In this document: positions 1 to 12,964 of the stretch, one piece after another
How the letters are laid out: every line of letters begins with the position of its first letter
Numbering within the stretch: the stretch's first letter is position 1
NCBI GenBank assembly: GCA_965153455.1
Contig: OZ234502.1
Span: 971,267-1,035,266 of the forward strand
Direction of reading: 5' to 3'
Source: Sphagnum compactum
Lineage: Eukaryota; Bryophyta; Sphagnopsida; Sphagnales
DNA: 64,000 nt
The notes under the pieces: model-generated
Database searches by the model: none
The model's input: the letters and a program-made list of their open reading frames with translations, nothing else
What the model was told of the DNA's origin: nothing
Made by a program: the position numbers and the translations under genes

Positions 1-1609
1 ATCAAATGCAAGATTATTTCCAACATAAACGATATTTTCTATTAATCTCCCAACCTAAGTTGTAAGAATGTTTTATTATTTTGGAAAATTGATAATATCC
101 ATAACAATCATTATCACAATAATGAAAGCATATAGACTTAAAACACCCCTAGAAAGATGTATAACATCATTTGCATGATTCAATTTTGGTAAAGTTTCCA
201 TTAGTTTTAAAAATACACCTATTTTTTTATATATTCCATATTTAAAATTTCACCACATAGAAAATTGTGAATAAACATGTTCCACATCTAAACTAGTGTT
301 GGGCAAGTACGAAAAAGATATTCAAAACCAGGCTAAGGTATTTCAACCCAAATCTTCAAAAAGAATTGATGGGCATTAACCAAAATGATACATGAGTTGA
401 TATTATACCCATTAAATATCCATTTGTAAAGAATTGGTTCACAAAGTATTAGGTTATATTGAAATCTTTCAAAATATGAACCCAAACATAGGTTATATTG
501 ATCACCCTAGGTCCAATTTTTAACTAGGCTCTAGGCTTTAGGACATAGGGTGCCTTTGGATAGAGTCTAGGTTATAAACTACCTAGGTTTAGGGTTTAGG
601 CTAGGTAGGGGTATTGCTTTGTGTTTAGCCTTAGTGTTTAAGGTGGCTAAAATATGGAAGTGCGACAACTATCTTGGGGGGAGTCAAATTTGAGTTCAAT
701 AAAAAGCCTAATCATTTCCATTTTGACCCACATTGTTGTTCTTTTTATTTTTGTGTTTGTTGTTTCTTTCTTGCATTTTTTATACTTGTGTTGTTCATGG
801 TTCTATAGTAGGTAGTGTTTCTTATGGCATTAATGTTTTCAATAGTGCTTCTTATGTTACTTTTTGTGATGTTTCTCATGGATTTTCTTGCAGTGCTTCT
901 TGTTTGCTACTCAATTGTTGTTGAGGTGATACCGTTGCACTAGTCATGGTGTTGCTTAAGTTTTGTTCATGGTTTTTGCACACTTGTGATGTTATTTGGG
1001 TGTTGCTTGAAGTGTTGCTCAACATTATTTGACATTACTAAATGCTACTTGTGGTTGTTCGGGTGTTGATAATCATAACATTGTTTTTGTTTTTATTTTG
1101 GTCATGTGCAATGATGCGTGTGGGGTACCACTAATGCTCATGTTGCAGCTTGTGGTGGTGCTTATGACATTGTTCATACCACATACTATCTTGTTCAATG
1201 TTTTTGCTCATGGTGTCTTCCCCCCCCTTTTTGTGGTATTGGTCTTTCACTTTTGCCTTTGTGTAGGTTGTGAATGTGGTTGGTGCAACAATGTTTATTG
1301 CATGGTTTGTAAATTGATAACCTTGTAATTTAGAAAGGTATGTCTTTCAACATTTATTTATTTCTTTATTTAGTGTTTTTGTTTAATGTTTATTTAATGT
1401 TTGCTTCGTATGTTTCATATTTTATGTTTTGTTTTGCATGCATATTTTGTTGTTTTGTTTATACTAATTTTTTATGTCTTTTTATTTTTTGTTCTCTTTT
1501 CTATGCATGTTTTATTATTTGTTTTATTATTTATAAGTTTTATTTGGGTGGTCAATGTTAGTGTTTTCTTTGTTTGTTTGTTGGATTTCATTTGTGAAAG
1601 ACCAACTAA
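1..1609. other. T-rich non-coding stretch, no gene recognised
   Basis: AT-rich sequence; from about 730 to 1600 the plus strand is dominated by T and G (TTGTT, GTGTT), so open frames there are low-complexity, rich in F, L, V and C, and match no family. Around 500-620 there is a small cluster of TAGGTT/GGGTTTAGG-like words. At 293 the string TAGTGTTGGGC resembles the hAT terminal repeat seen at 53-61 kb, but no partner end was found. Confidence 0.6.
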
Positions 1610-1712
1610 ATTGCAAATTGCAAGTTTATGTAAGTTAAGTGCATGAAGCAAAAATATCGAAAGTTAAAAGTAATTTGGTAAAAGTAATTTGATAGGATGT
1701 TGAGATCCAACA
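1610..1712 (-). repeat. Remnant of Copia 3' LTR with adjoining polypurine tract
   Basis: On the minus strand the sequence GAGTAGGGG (1721-1713) is followed directly by TGTTGGATCTCAACATCC, the usual look of a Copia polypurine tract and U3 start. The stretch 1630-1695 (AGTTAAGTGCATGAAGCAAAAAT and following) is recognisably related to 13470-13540 inside the 5' LTR (AGTTAAATGCACGAAACAAAAAT). The lower end of this LTR could not be found. Confidence 0.5.
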
Positions 1713-2319
1713 CCCCTACTCAATGAACTATCAAGTTACACACTTGATCATGCCCACCAAACATTGAAAATGTTCATGTTTGTTTAACATAAAATGATTT
1801 TGTCAATATATTTGCAACCATATTCTATCAATATATTAGAACTTGATAAAAGGTTCATTTTTAGTTTTGTTTTACACCAAATGATGATGAATCTTGATAT
1901 GTTTCATGTGAGCATGAAAGTTTTATTTAATTTATAAAAGTATACAACCTTTATTATTGTCATATATAATAATGGGTTTCATTTACAATTGCCCAATAGT
2001 CCCAAATAATGATGAAAACCACATTACTTGCCTTATTATTTTAATTTTTTTGCATATGGATTAATTATATTAATGACGCAATAATATAAGGTTTTTTTTT
2101 CCTAGTCCAACTAATAATTCCATTGCCAATAAAAAAAAACCTTGATGTGGATAAGCAGTCATCAATATTGTCGATCCAATTTGCATCACAATACACATAG
2201 ATTTGTGTGCTTTCATAAATAATATCCTAACTCCCAATATTGGGATGATGCATTTGGTAACATTCCTTTCAAAATGCGTTTCGCTCATAATGTTTCTTCA
2301 ATTTCATGGCTATGGTAGA

Positions 2320-3160
2320 AATTCTATTCAAAATGCACCTAAGCCCAATGATGGTTTATGCCCCTTCTAGAACATATTTGGCCTTGGTTTGAGTTTATGT
2401 TCTCCTTATAATGTGCCTAGTTAATTATGGTTGATGCCATTTTCAAAAAAACACATGGTCCAAGTTTTAACTTATGTCCCCATTACAATGTATTTGGCTC
2501 AACTATGTTTTACACCCCTTTTAGAACACATTTAGCCTTGGTTATAACTTTACATTCCCATTAGAATGTGTTTAATCCCAATTGTGGTTTACACATCTTT
2601 CAGAACACATTTTACCTTTGTTATGGCTTACATTCCAATTGGAACACATTTGCCCTCAAATATGGTTTATGCCCTTTTGAAACACACATCACCTTAACAA
2701 TATTGTCAAAATACATTAACCTAGCCCTTCATGTTCTTATTGAAACCTTAGCTCTCAGGGAGGTCATTTTAGTTTTATTCCAAATGGTGTGCAAAACAAT
2801 ATTTGATGTAATTTATTGAAAAAAAAACTTTCAATTTACTTAAAGGTAAATAGGGTGCTTATAATTCATTTTGAAAATATACTTAACATATATCGAGTAT
2901 ATTCTAGGATATACCTAGAATATATTAAAAATATGCCATTATTTCATAGTAAACTGAAAAATACCTTTTTACCTTAGGTGCTTCCTAAAATATACAAGCA
3001 ATGATTTTTTCAGGCCTAAGCCTATGGCTTATGTTCCTATTGAAATGTGCTTAGTTCTTCATTCTTGTTGAAATCTGGGGTATGGCTTACATTCCCATCA
3101 AAGCATGTTTGACCCATAACAACATCTTTAATGTTTATTTTGAAACATAAATTAATCTCC
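2320..3160. repeat. Degenerate tandem repeat built on GGTTTA..AGAACACATTT / GGCTTACATTCCCATT
   Basis: Two alternating half-units recur through this stretch: TGGTTTAYRCCCCTTTTAGAA followed by CACATTTRGCC, and ATGGCTTACATTCCCATTAG followed by AATGTGTTTAG. The full unit is roughly 85-100 bp and strongly diverged. It lies between the Copia RT and the 3' LTR, so it is either a minisatellite in the element's 3' region or a later insertion. Open frames here are repeat artefacts. Confidence 0.55.
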
Positions 3161-3385
3161 ATTGTGCTTTTCATATAGTGGAAATTTTATTTCATTATAA
3201 TCCAATGAGATTGCTCATGAATAACCACAAATTGGTTCACAACCCTGATTACTTGAGCAATATTAGGTCTTTCACATACCTTTGCATACATCAATTTTGA
3301 ACATAATTTTGAAATGGGATAACCCACATGCATTGTTTCCAAGTTTCTATTAGTTTGAAAATTCATATCTATTAAAATTTTGCAA

Positions 3386-3800
3386 TTAGTAATTATAAAA
3401 GGGTAAACATTGGTTTATTTTAGTTAGACCAAAACACCTCAATATATTTTTAATGTGTTTATATTGGTCAAAGTAAAATTTCCAATAAATTCGTTGAATG
3501 TGATTCATTTGTATCCCCAAAAAAATTAGATCATTTAAATCCACCATCTTGAATTTCTTCAAAATATTGCCCTTTGTCTCTTTCAATAAAATAAAATCAT
3601 TAAAGGCCAAAATGAAATTAATAACACCAAAAGTTATGAACACAATATAATTTCCATGAGCTCTTTGGAAATACATATTATGATTAACATAGTTGTTTTC
3701 AAACCCCTTAAACAAGAAATATGCGTCAACTTTTTGGTTCTATGCATGGGTTGGAAATTGTTTCAAACCATATAAAGATTTCAAAATGATGAAAACCTAG
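3386..3800 (-). pseudogene. Copia reverse transcriptase fragment
   Basis: The minus-strand translation contains SLYGLKQ near 3780, then, after a stop, a 109-residue open stretch resembling the Copia RT core. It includes a region equivalent to YVDDLIL (here FGVINFILAFND), then LLKETKGNILKKFKMVDLND, FLGIQMNH and NILRCFGL. The YVDD catalytic residues are lost, and the frame upstream of SLYGLKQ breaks off, consistent with an insertion or deletion near 3.8 kb. Family assignment is confident; the copy is dead. Confidence 0.85.
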
Positions 3801-4039
3801 CAAACTCCATTAAACAAAGCACCTAACGAAAGGGGAAAAGAAAGGAAAGATGAGAGTCAAACCAAAAGAATGAATCCCATGGATGAACAAAAAGGGGCAA
3901 AGGAACAAATCATGTTCCAGAACCCGTGCCAATTGAATGGCAAATCATAAAGAGAAAAGGATGGCAATTTTGAAATCTTGGCTAGTAAGCCTAGAAGAGC
4001 CTTCATTTACAACAATATCATGTTTCAAAATAGAGGCAC

Positions 4040-4610
4040 CCTACACTTTTTATAAAGCTATTGACACCCTCTGCCTACAAAAAAAATGTGCAAAATAACC
4101 AAAGGAAAGCCACAGATCCCTTTGCTAACCACACCATGATAACACATCAACGAAGAAAACCATCCACTTGTTGATGTAAACAATTAAAAAAATTTACAAT
4201 AAGGGGAATAAAAACATCCATTGAATGTTGATCGTGGTAATGTCTTTCCTTGTCTAAGTTGCCATTGTTGCAATGACCTTGTGAAATAAAACAATACATG
4301 AAACCAAATTGATTCGAGTGGGATCGACAATGACAACATCATCCAAGGTGTCAGGGCCATTAGTAGATAACACAATGTCAACTTGTCGACAAAAAGTTTG
4401 AAGGGAAAGCAATGGAAGGACATGAGTTTGCTCACGTTAAACATGAAATCCCGTGTTTCTTACAATGGACACAAATGCATCTTGAATGCCATCGTGAGAA
4501 ATAATCCATTCCCCACCATGGGTGCAATGGAGAAGGTGGGTTTCCAAGGCCTCCATAAAATAATGAGGTTCATTAATGTCAATAGACAAAACACATGAAA
4601 GATTTTGATT
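4040..4610 (-). pseudogene. Non-LTR retrotransposon C-terminal endonuclease-like domain, copy 1
   Basis: On the minus strand, HLLHCTHGGEWIISHDGIQD, DAFVSIVRNTGFHV, then after a stop REQTHVLP, and after a frame change VDIVLSTNGPDTLDDVVIVD. Further degenerate sequence includes the equivalent of FLR.CVIMVW. The same order occurs on the plus strand at 24361-24870 and 32860-33350. A Cys/His cluster before HGGE and a D-x12-D spacing (VDIVL...LDD) suggest the restriction-like endonuclease of RLE-type non-LTR elements. That domain identity is inference; that the three copies are homologous is seen directly. It sits inside the Copia element. Confidence 0.7.
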
Positions 4611-5639
4611 TTCCCCATCCAACATTGGATTATTTTCCATATATAGTCGAATCAACGGAGATTTTCTCCCCATTGATTACAAGTTTGGATTGTTTGCTAC
4701 CTACTTGAACAAAATCTTCAAACGACTAGGGAATTTGAATAGTGTGTAAAAAATGGGTTTGTTGGAGATCAAATTTGAAATCCATCTAACATTAGCAAAT
4801 TTGGGATAAGGTTCTTGAAAAACCCACAACCAAGCATTTGAAAGCGGAGTAAATCTAGTGGGTATCTTGAAACTGAACCTCATCTTTTCTAATTGAAACT
4901 CATGTTTTGCTTCAAAACCCATATGCAAAACTTGTTTCCAGTCCCCCAACATTATGCTTCCTATGTTTAGGGTTTGTTGACCTTGCTTTGCTCATCAAGA
5001 TCCAATGCTTCCTCAATGTTCTGTCCAATATCCTTGCTTGCGGACTCCATTCAAGTTTTCAACTTAGGATTTTACTTCTACTTATTTCTATTTTATAAAA
5101 ATTGCATACATTTGTGTTTTCATTTTTACTATACTATAGTAACCCACATTTGAAGGTTCAACTTTTTTACCTTGTTTTGAGGGAGGAAGAAATTGCAACG
5201 AAATTTATCATTGTTCAAATTCCACTATGCTTGGGAATCTAAGGGACTTAGGGTTACTGACCTTACTTTCTTGCTGAAAATGCAACAAGATGTCTTAAAT
5301 ATGGAATTTTAGTGTCTTCTCCATTAGAATGTTAATTTTGCTTAATCTTCTTCAATAAAGCTTCCAAATGTCTATCTTGTAACAAATTTTCATTCTAGGT
5401 TATACAATTTCTTTTATGTAATGTCAAACCAAGGTTATTCCAAGGTGGTTGTGGTTGATGTAAGAATCCTAGAGATCTTGCAAGATGAACCTTTTGTTTT
5501 TTTGAAAGAAAGGGATTTAATTGAAGCTTTGAAAATGACCGTGCAATCACCTTTTTTTGGACCATTCCAAAAGGATCATATCACATGGTTGCATCATGTT
5601 ACATTTGGTGACGCGCTCCCAAGCTCTTTGATAGATTCA

Positions 5640-6500
5640 AATGTGAGTTCAAGGTGACAACAACGGAAGAGTAAGGAGTTGGAGCACACTCCCTGGTTTA
5701 ATAGCACTTTGGGGATAGAGGGGCGCGCTGGAGCTCTAGGATGGGGACCAGGAAGAGTGACAACTCACACGGACCTGCACAAACCAAACAACAAGTTGGT
5801 TAATGCATAGTTTGAGCGCTTTTGATGCATAGACGAGCCACGGGCAAACACAGACTCACAAGACTCACCATGGCCCAAACTTGGGGGAAACACCACCTTC
5901 CCCCTTATAGTATACTCTGTGCCTGGCCACGGGGCTATCACCCAAATGGCATTTTGTCCTGGGACTCTTAAGTGGGAGTCCCGAAATTCCCTATATTGGG
6001 ACTCCCGGAACTTTGGAGGCTCATAACTTTGTGTGCAGACCTCCAATTGAGGTGAGGTCTAAAGAAAAATTATAGTTCTCGTCGAGAGCTTTCCAATGGT
6101 ATGTGGCACGCCACCTGCACACAAGGAAATCGGGGCGATTCTTGACTTTTAATGGTTGGGAGTCAAATTGACAATTTGACTCCCGACCCTTCTTTTGGCC
6201 ATAACTTATGTTTTAAGAATTCAAATGGGTCATGCGAGCCCATTTTAGACATCTAAGTCCCAAGAGCTTTCCAATGATATAAGGAACTCTTCAATCCAAT
6301 GGGTTTGGCCCCTACAATCATTCTTTGAAGATTCGAGAGTCCATTGGGACTCTAATTCCCAAAGTGGGAGCTCACTTGGGAGTGTGGGGGTTCATTCCCT
6401 CACATTCTCTTGCACTTTTGGGAGCATGAAATGTGACTCCCGGGCTCATTCTTGGCTCGCACCTTTGCAAGCCCTTGCCTTCGTCGTGAGCCTAAGGCTA
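5640..6500. repeat. GC-richer block, probable LTR or UTR of another retroelement
   Basis: Base composition rises clearly over its surroundings. The block contains several copies of GGGAGTC/GACTCCC and two related passages with GAGCTTTCCAATG at about 6087 and 6269, each followed by a similar phrase. Comparable GAGAGCTTT / GATACCAAGAACACGAT phrases occur at 36.15 kb and 39.74 kb. No conserved protein is encoded. An LTR or untranslated leader of a Gypsy-like element is the best guess, but no paired LTR is visible. Confidence 0.35.
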
Positions 6501-7159
6501 GGGTTGCGACATCTGGGCATGGTCTTTATGAACAGACAGAAATTGCGATCATTCCATGAGATCGACTTCAAGATTTTGTGCAAGGGGAACAAAACGATCC
6601 AAAATTCCCTTAAAAATTTACAAGGACAAAGGAGCACAAGCTTTGCAATCCCCCAAACACATTGACACACCCAAGAACCAACTTTGTGTTACTTGCTATT
6701 AAGTGATGAAATAAAGGAAAACATTTGATCTATGCTAGTCTTTGTTTTACACTTCTGTTTTGGCTTAAATTTCCAGTGTGTATAGTTTTAGTTCTTCATT
6801 TTTGGCATAATTAACCATATTGCAATTTTGGCAATGTTGGTTGTCACATTATATTATACTCCTTCCATTCTCCCTTTTTTTTCCGAATTATATATTGATT
6901 GTAAGATCTTGTGAAAGTTTGCTACTAAACAACCTTTCATGATATTTAATTTAGATTGAAATATTAATTGTCCCACTGTAACATGACCATTCACATTTCA
7001 ATTCAACAAATAATTGAATATTATGTGGATGATTTTGTTGTTCAAAGCTCGTTGAGAATTTGGAGCTCATTGTTTGTGTTATGGTGCTACATGTTTTCTT
7101 GTAACTTTGGACCCAAAGGCTACACTAATGTACTCTCGGAGGACATGCAAAAGCTATTA

Positions 7160-8140
7160 TTGTCTACACAATAGAAACAAAAGCATCACCAAATGAATGG
7201 AACAACCAACAAAAAAAAGGGGAAAAAGGCTATGTTGGAGTCCTCGGAATCCAGCCATCAAGCACAATAGAAGACTTGTATTCCAAAGACAATGTTTGGT
7301 ATGTCCATTAAACATGGTTGTCAAAGAACTTTCATTGCAAAGCAACCATATTTGGACCAAAGCCTTTGTCAATTGATATACTTGAATGCATAACATAAAA
7401 ACAAGGAGGGGGAAGTATGCCATGGGAAAGATGTTGGATATTGGCATGCTCTAGGTTCCCAACTGTCAAATGGTATGAAGGCTCACCTAATGGGGTTGCT
7501 AAGGCAAGGCCTATCCCCGACTCAAATAATGACTCATCACAAAGCGCATGTTAAAAAGATCGCATTGAAAAATGAACATGTGACCCGAGACACCTTTGTT
7601 TTCATGTCTGATGTGAAAATTTTGGCAAAAAAACGAATTGATGAACTATGGCAAAAACATTGCAAGGACCCCATCAGTGTTAGAATGTGGGTTCTAGAAA
7701 ATCTAGATTTGGTTTTCTTTTATGTTCAACATGGCCCTATGGACCTCAATTCACAAACCCAAGATGACACTCCATTCACATTGGGAATTGAAACTCCATG
7801 GCAGTTGGAAATTATGCAAAAATTTGGGCATGGCAATGCAGTATCTTTTGATGCAACATTTGGCACCAACCAAAGCAGAATATGCCTTTTTTGTTGTTGT
7901 ATGAAATGTTACATAATTAATATGTTCCACAACATTGTCACTAATGTTGGCGTTTTGTTCTTTGCACTACCTTTTGTACACCCTAATGGTGTTTGATGAA
8001 TGGCAAAATGGGATACCAGTTGCATTCATTGTCATTGGCAAAAGTCGAAAAAATGACCTTGACCCAATTCTCTGAGCACTATCAAAACATATGCAAGCAA
8101 TTGGATGCCTAATATTATCCTTATTGACAATGTTCAAATT
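7160..8140 (+). pseudogene. MULE-like transposase pseudogene
   Basis: A degenerate N-terminal part (RTFIAKQPYLD, then LIYLNA) leads into a long open stretch at 7475-7996. That stretch contains MKAHLMGLLRQGLSPTQI, DELWQKH, GIETPWQLEIMQKFGHGNAV, then FDATFGTNQ. The DATFGTN motif carries the first catalytic Asp of Mutator-like transposases. After an insertion and frame change the next block reads YLLYTLMVFDEWQNGIPVAF, FIVIGKSRKNDLDPIL and a stop. Homology to the DDE core of MULE-type proteins is a motif judgement; the frame breaks make it non-functional. No terminal inverted repeats were found around it. Confidence 0.7.
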
Positions 8141-8159
8141 GAAATCAATGTGTTGAAGT

Positions 8160-8880
8160 TTGACTTCCCTAAATCTACATACAATTCCATGTTTATTACT
8201 TGTGTACTATATTGCATACTTTTTTGCAAAACCAAATAGTCTGGTAGATCATTATTTGCTACACATCATATTTTGGCACAAACTATGTTTGTTTTGTAAA
8301 GCATTAGATTTCGTCAAAGCATGTTTTATTTCATGTTTGCTTGGCATCCACAGACATTTTATTAAACTACTGTAGATGATGTTTTCCCATGCGGCAATGT
8401 TTGGCGGGGGCCAAAGTTTTTTATGTTTGTGGCATGTGCGCAAAACATGGGCAGAAAATGTTGTAAAACAAATTTCAACAGCAGAAGACCGAACAAAAAT
8501 ATTATCTGTAGATTCTTGAAATATTTTTAAAATATTATTAAAATAATGATTTACAAATCAACATATAATTTGTATGCCCAATTATGCAAATACATTGTTA
8601 CATTATACTATTTTGCAAATGTGTAAATGATGATTATTCATGATCATATCATTTTCAAAGCATTTCAAGTCATTTAAAAAATGAACAAAATAGTGAAAAC
8701 ATTAGTCATAATGTTTTATAAGTGCTTTTGATATAAAAATCATTAAATTCTTTTCAAACTTATTTAAATGTTCCCAACATATACATTAAAAACATTGTTA
8801 TATAAGTACATCAAACAATTTCAACATTAATTTGACTTATTATTATTTTCAAACATGCAAAATTAAGCATTAGTTATTCC
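8160..8880. other. AT-rich non-coding stretch between MULE and Copia remnants
   Basis: Follows the transposase pseudogene. Short open frames only, no recognisable domain, no clear repeat boundaries. It probably contains the junction between the inserted material and the Copia integrase. Confidence 0.5.
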
Positions 8881-9547
8881 TGAAATGGTTTTTTTAATTG
8901 AACCCACATTCATTGTACCAAACCTCTTGTGGTGATATGCGTTACTTTGGACCTTGGTAGGGATTTGATTTTGAACATATGTTGTATTTGCCTTATTTTT
9001 GCTTAGAAACTATGGTCCAACTTCATATGTTGTAACATGCGTCACACAACACATTAACACCACAAACACGTTTTTAATGTGTTTGATTTTTCCTTTTATC
9101 TATTCCATTCTGTTTTGGTGTGTATGAAATGATTATTTCTTTTATGATGTCATTATCCTTGTAAAACACATTGAAGTTTAACCTTGAACTTATGAAGCAC
9201 ACCAAATTTAATTTTCATGGTGTAAAACATTGCATTCCTAGAAAAATCAATAATGAAGGTCAAAAAAATATTTTTCCCTTCCATGAGATGTTGCCATGGG
9301 ACCACATATGCAAAAATTCAACTATTGTTTTTGCACAAAAGCCCCCATTGAAAGCAATTGGGGTATGATAGTGTTTACCATACACACATGCATCACATGA
9401 ACTCATGTCTTGATTCATTGATATCCTGTGTTCAACAAGGTTATTTTTAGCCATGGTTGTTAAACCTTGCATAGAAACATGATCATTATTATAGAAATGT
9501 ATTTTCACATTACTTTTTGTGATTGAAATTTTAGTGAAAACAAACAA
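8880..9547 (-). pseudogene. Copia integrase fragment
   Basis: The minus strand encodes MQGLTTMAKNNLVE, then DMSSCDACVYGKHYHTPIAF, the GAG-pre-integrase zinc region (CxxC of HHCC). It continues as NGGFCAKTIVEF. After frame breaks come FIIDFSRNAMFYTMKIK, YTPKQNGI.KRKNQTH, CYNI.SWTIV and EVWYNE-like strings, all typical of a Copia integrase core (DDFSR, TPQQNGVAERKNRT, EAWYN). Multiple stops make it dead. Confidence 0.85.
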
Positions 9548-9549
9548 GG

Positions 9550-11180
9550 GAAAAAATTGTTCTTAATTAAATCATACCAGTTGTTCATTCCAAAAATTTA
9601 ATTATTTTTTTATTGAAATGATTGTTCAAAATGATTAAGATGACCAAAACTATTAGTTGACATCACTATCTAAAAATGACCAAGATGATTGAAACTATTA
9701 ATTAACGTGGCAATATTAATTTAATTAAAAGTTATTAATATATATTTTTGAAATAAGTTTTAATAAACAAATCCAAATTGAACTATGGATGAATCCAAAG
9801 GCACATTTGATTTGCAATTATATTGTTGAAATTTATTATTATTATTATTTATTATATCATATTTTTGGGGTTTAACAAGTGGGGTTCTTCATGATGATGT
9901 CATCGACACAACATGTCCAAAATGGGGTCTAAACCTTCACCTCTTTAGCGACATCCTTACCATCTAACCACCACATCATGTCGTGATATAATTGATTATT
10001 GCAAAATATATAGACACATAGTTTTTTAATATCATGCATTATAATTTTATTATATGTAATTAACTAGTTTCACAATGGAATTGTTTAGTACATATTTAAT
10101 ATCATAATTCAATTTAATTTATTTCTAATTTTGATAATTCCATTGAAATTTATAATTCATTTTTATTTCAAAAATAATATTGATTTAAATCATCATTTAA
10201 TTGAATTTGATAATTAAAAATTTCTAAATGGTAAAATTAATTTTTATATTTCCATTTGGGAAAAAACCTCAAGTACATTAATTTTATTAAATTTCATTTA
10301 AAAAATCTCACATTGAAATTGATTTCACTTCTGAATTTGCATAATTGAAATTCACATGTCTTTGGTTTTGTAAAAAAAATGTAACCTATTTTTAATTTAA
10401 ATCTCAAATTTGAAAAAAAAATTAGTTCACATACACATTAGTTATTATTTAAAAAAATAAATGAAAAAATTATGTTGATTTTCCATTTTTTCACAAGTCA
10501 TTTTGTTATATTTCAAATGTTGTTCCCTATTTTTTATAAGAATAATTAAGAACCATAAATGAAAACATGACATTTATCATTTACTTTCATTTTTAAAACT
10601 TGAATTCAAAATATAATAAAATAATATTTTTCAAATTTATTTTAATAAATTGCAACGTCATCAAAATTAGCATCATAATCATATCTAGATGATTAACTTT
10701 AGTCACATTAGTCTAGTTGGACAGTTCCACATGATTGCCACATATGACACATGTCCACCACATTGTCCTTTTTGACTACATAGGTTTTTAAAAAAAGTTG
10801 AAACATACATGTACTTAGTTTTGATTATAGTCAAATTAAACATTGTCAATCATTTTAGACAAATAGATTTGACTCTACACTCATCTTAGTTGCAATGTTA
10901 CTAGCAAAAAAACCATGTTTTTCTAATAGTGGATGTTTGAATCTTTAGTGCCATAAATTGTTCTCTTTCAATTAGGTGCTATAATTTGCAACCAAGGACT
11001 GAACACTTCCAACTAACTTGTATAACCTCCCTTCTAAGACAACTTTAGTAATCACCTTTTTAAGTCACATGAATTCAACCAACATAAAATGGTCTCATAT
11101 TCCACTTAAAATTTTTGTTCTCTTAACCGACTATTTGGTAATAAATTCTTTATCAAATTTACATTGGGACATAAAATACA
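9550..11180. other. Very AT-rich stretch interrupting the Copia element
   Basis: About 1.6 kb separates integrase and protease where an intact element has only a few hundred bases. It includes a diverged local duplication around AAAATGAYCAAGATGA (9630-9700), an ATT trinucleotide run (9835-9855), and related GTCATC/CATGTCGTGATA phrases near 9895 and 9980. No coding family recognised; probably inserted DNA. Confidence 0.45.
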
Positions 11181-11183
11181 TTT

Positions 11184-11530
11184 CTAATTATCTTGGAAAT
11201 CCCATTTGGTAGTTTGAAGATAATAGTGCTTTCCCACACACATCAATGGTATTGTTGTTTCCAAAATTATTTTGTGAATCTTAATAAAAATTTCAAAGGT
11301 TGAAAATACTTCCTTTTGAAAGCTTAAATGTTGTGAAGCTAAAAAATCAATGAAGTAAATATCTTTGTAAATTGTTAAAATATACAAAGTAATCATAAGA
11401 AGTTTGACAATCTTGCCTTCTATAAGTGCATGTGAAAAACCATTGAATTTTTTTTTCCAATCTTGTTTATTTTTTTGGCATTTTTTTCGCAAAATGACCT
11501 TTAATGCCACAATGATAATAAGTTCCTTTC
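11184..11530 (-). pseudogene. Copia gag zinc knuckle and protease fragment
   Basis: Minus-strand translation near 11520-11470 gives YYHCGIKGHFAKKM, a CX2CX4HX4C knuckle whose first and last Cys are lost. Downstream, FIDFLASQHLSFQKEVFSTF corresponds to the Copia protease signature (DSGASxHM) with the catalytic context degraded, followed by IFIKIHKI and further -GK....L.NG-like sequence. Position between gag and integrase agrees with the Copia order. Confidence 0.8.
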
Positions 11531-11539
11531 TTCTTTAGT

Positions 11540-12660
11540 TCTTCATTTTTGAAGTTCTTCCAATTTACACCTTTTTGAATGTCCTAAAAACACTTTGATA
11601 GTTAATGCTTCTTGCTATGTACCATGACCTTGAGCACTTCCCACTTAAACCACAATTCTTCTTGCAACAAGTGTCCACATAGTAACTCCATAAACAATTA
11701 TTTAGTATGGGTATTAAACAAAACCACTAAGTATGGAAAGGTGTTGTTAAGGGTGAAAATACACTATAGTGAACACAAAATGTTGTCACAAATACTATTT
11801 TTCAAAAACTATGTGTGTTTAAACTTCCACTAAACTAGTATTAAAAGGGTTTTCATAAATTATATTCATAATAAGGTAGTACAAAAACCAAAGAATTAAA
11901 TTAATAAAATAAATTACAATTGTGATTGATATTACGTGATTAAAGAGTATATTTGTGAAAATATAATATTTGTAACAATATATTGTGAAGTGCAAATATA
12001 TTTCAAAAGCCATTCAAATGATTACCAAACTTTATGAAATACCTAGTCATATATGAATATGAATTGATTATACCATTTCAATTCCATATAAAGAGTTCCA
12101 TTCATGTGCTTTCACAAACAAACATTTGGATGAAATTTTTCATTCAAGTGAACTTAACTATGTGAAAAATTAAAATGTTGTTGAATTTTTATTTTTTTTG
12201 AGAGCTAAAAAAATTGTGTTAGAGATTTTTGTGTTAAGAATCCATTTTATGTGTTTATGAAAACATTATATGACATGAAGAAACATTTACCCCAAAAAAA
12301 AACAAAATGTACCAAGAAAAAACATCTTCTTGCACAAGTTGGCCCCTTGTTATGTGTTTTCACCTACAAATTCCCTAGAAGTGTAAATGTCAAATCTTCA
12401 TAAAAAATTGGATGATCAATGTTTGCCAATGTCAACTTGCACCAAAGTGCTTTCTTCCATCTTAAGATCGTAGAGAGTTTTTGATGGAATTGTAATCTAT
12501 TGTTTAACATATTTTAAAAAAGTTGCACAGAGGTTGTCCTGAACTTTTTCCTCAATTTTTGCATGTGTTGCAAATGTAAGAAAAAATTGACAACGTTTAA
12601 GAATATTGTCTTGTGAGCTGGCTTGTCTTTCTTCATGAACATGTGATGTTCATGATTGTT
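11540..12660. other. Degenerate central gag region of the Copia element
   Basis: Sequence between the gag N-terminus and the zinc knuckle. Its position predicts the middle of gag, but frames are short and no residue pattern is conserved enough to name; poly-A/T tracts are common. Confidence 0.4.
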
Positions 12661-12664
12661 TCAT

Positions 12665-12868
12665 TTATGGAACAATTTTTCCAAGCTCAATCTTTGATGG
12701 CAATAATTCTTTTGAAGTGATCTCCCACAAATCATTTTCATGTAGGAAAAATTTCATCTTCATTTTCCAATTATGAAAGCTATTGCCATTTAGCTTTTCA
12801 ATGATTAAAACATTAAAAATAGATGCCATGATCGTGATTAGCACAATGTTAGAAAACCAAACATTCAA
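12665..12868 (-). pseudogene. Copia gag N-terminal fragment
   Basis: The minus strand reads IEKLNGNSFHNWKMKMKFFL then HENDLWEI, the classic opening of plant Copia gag (KLNGxNYxxWKxxMxxxL...LW). It lies about 100 bp from the primer-binding site, as expected. Confidence 0.8.
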
Positions 12869-12964
12869 AATTTCAAAAGTTTTGATCTTTTCAGTTTTGC
12901 CTCTTTTCTCGTCGGAACAACTATTGCATGCAATATAAATTCTCTTTCTTTCAAGAATGATTAT

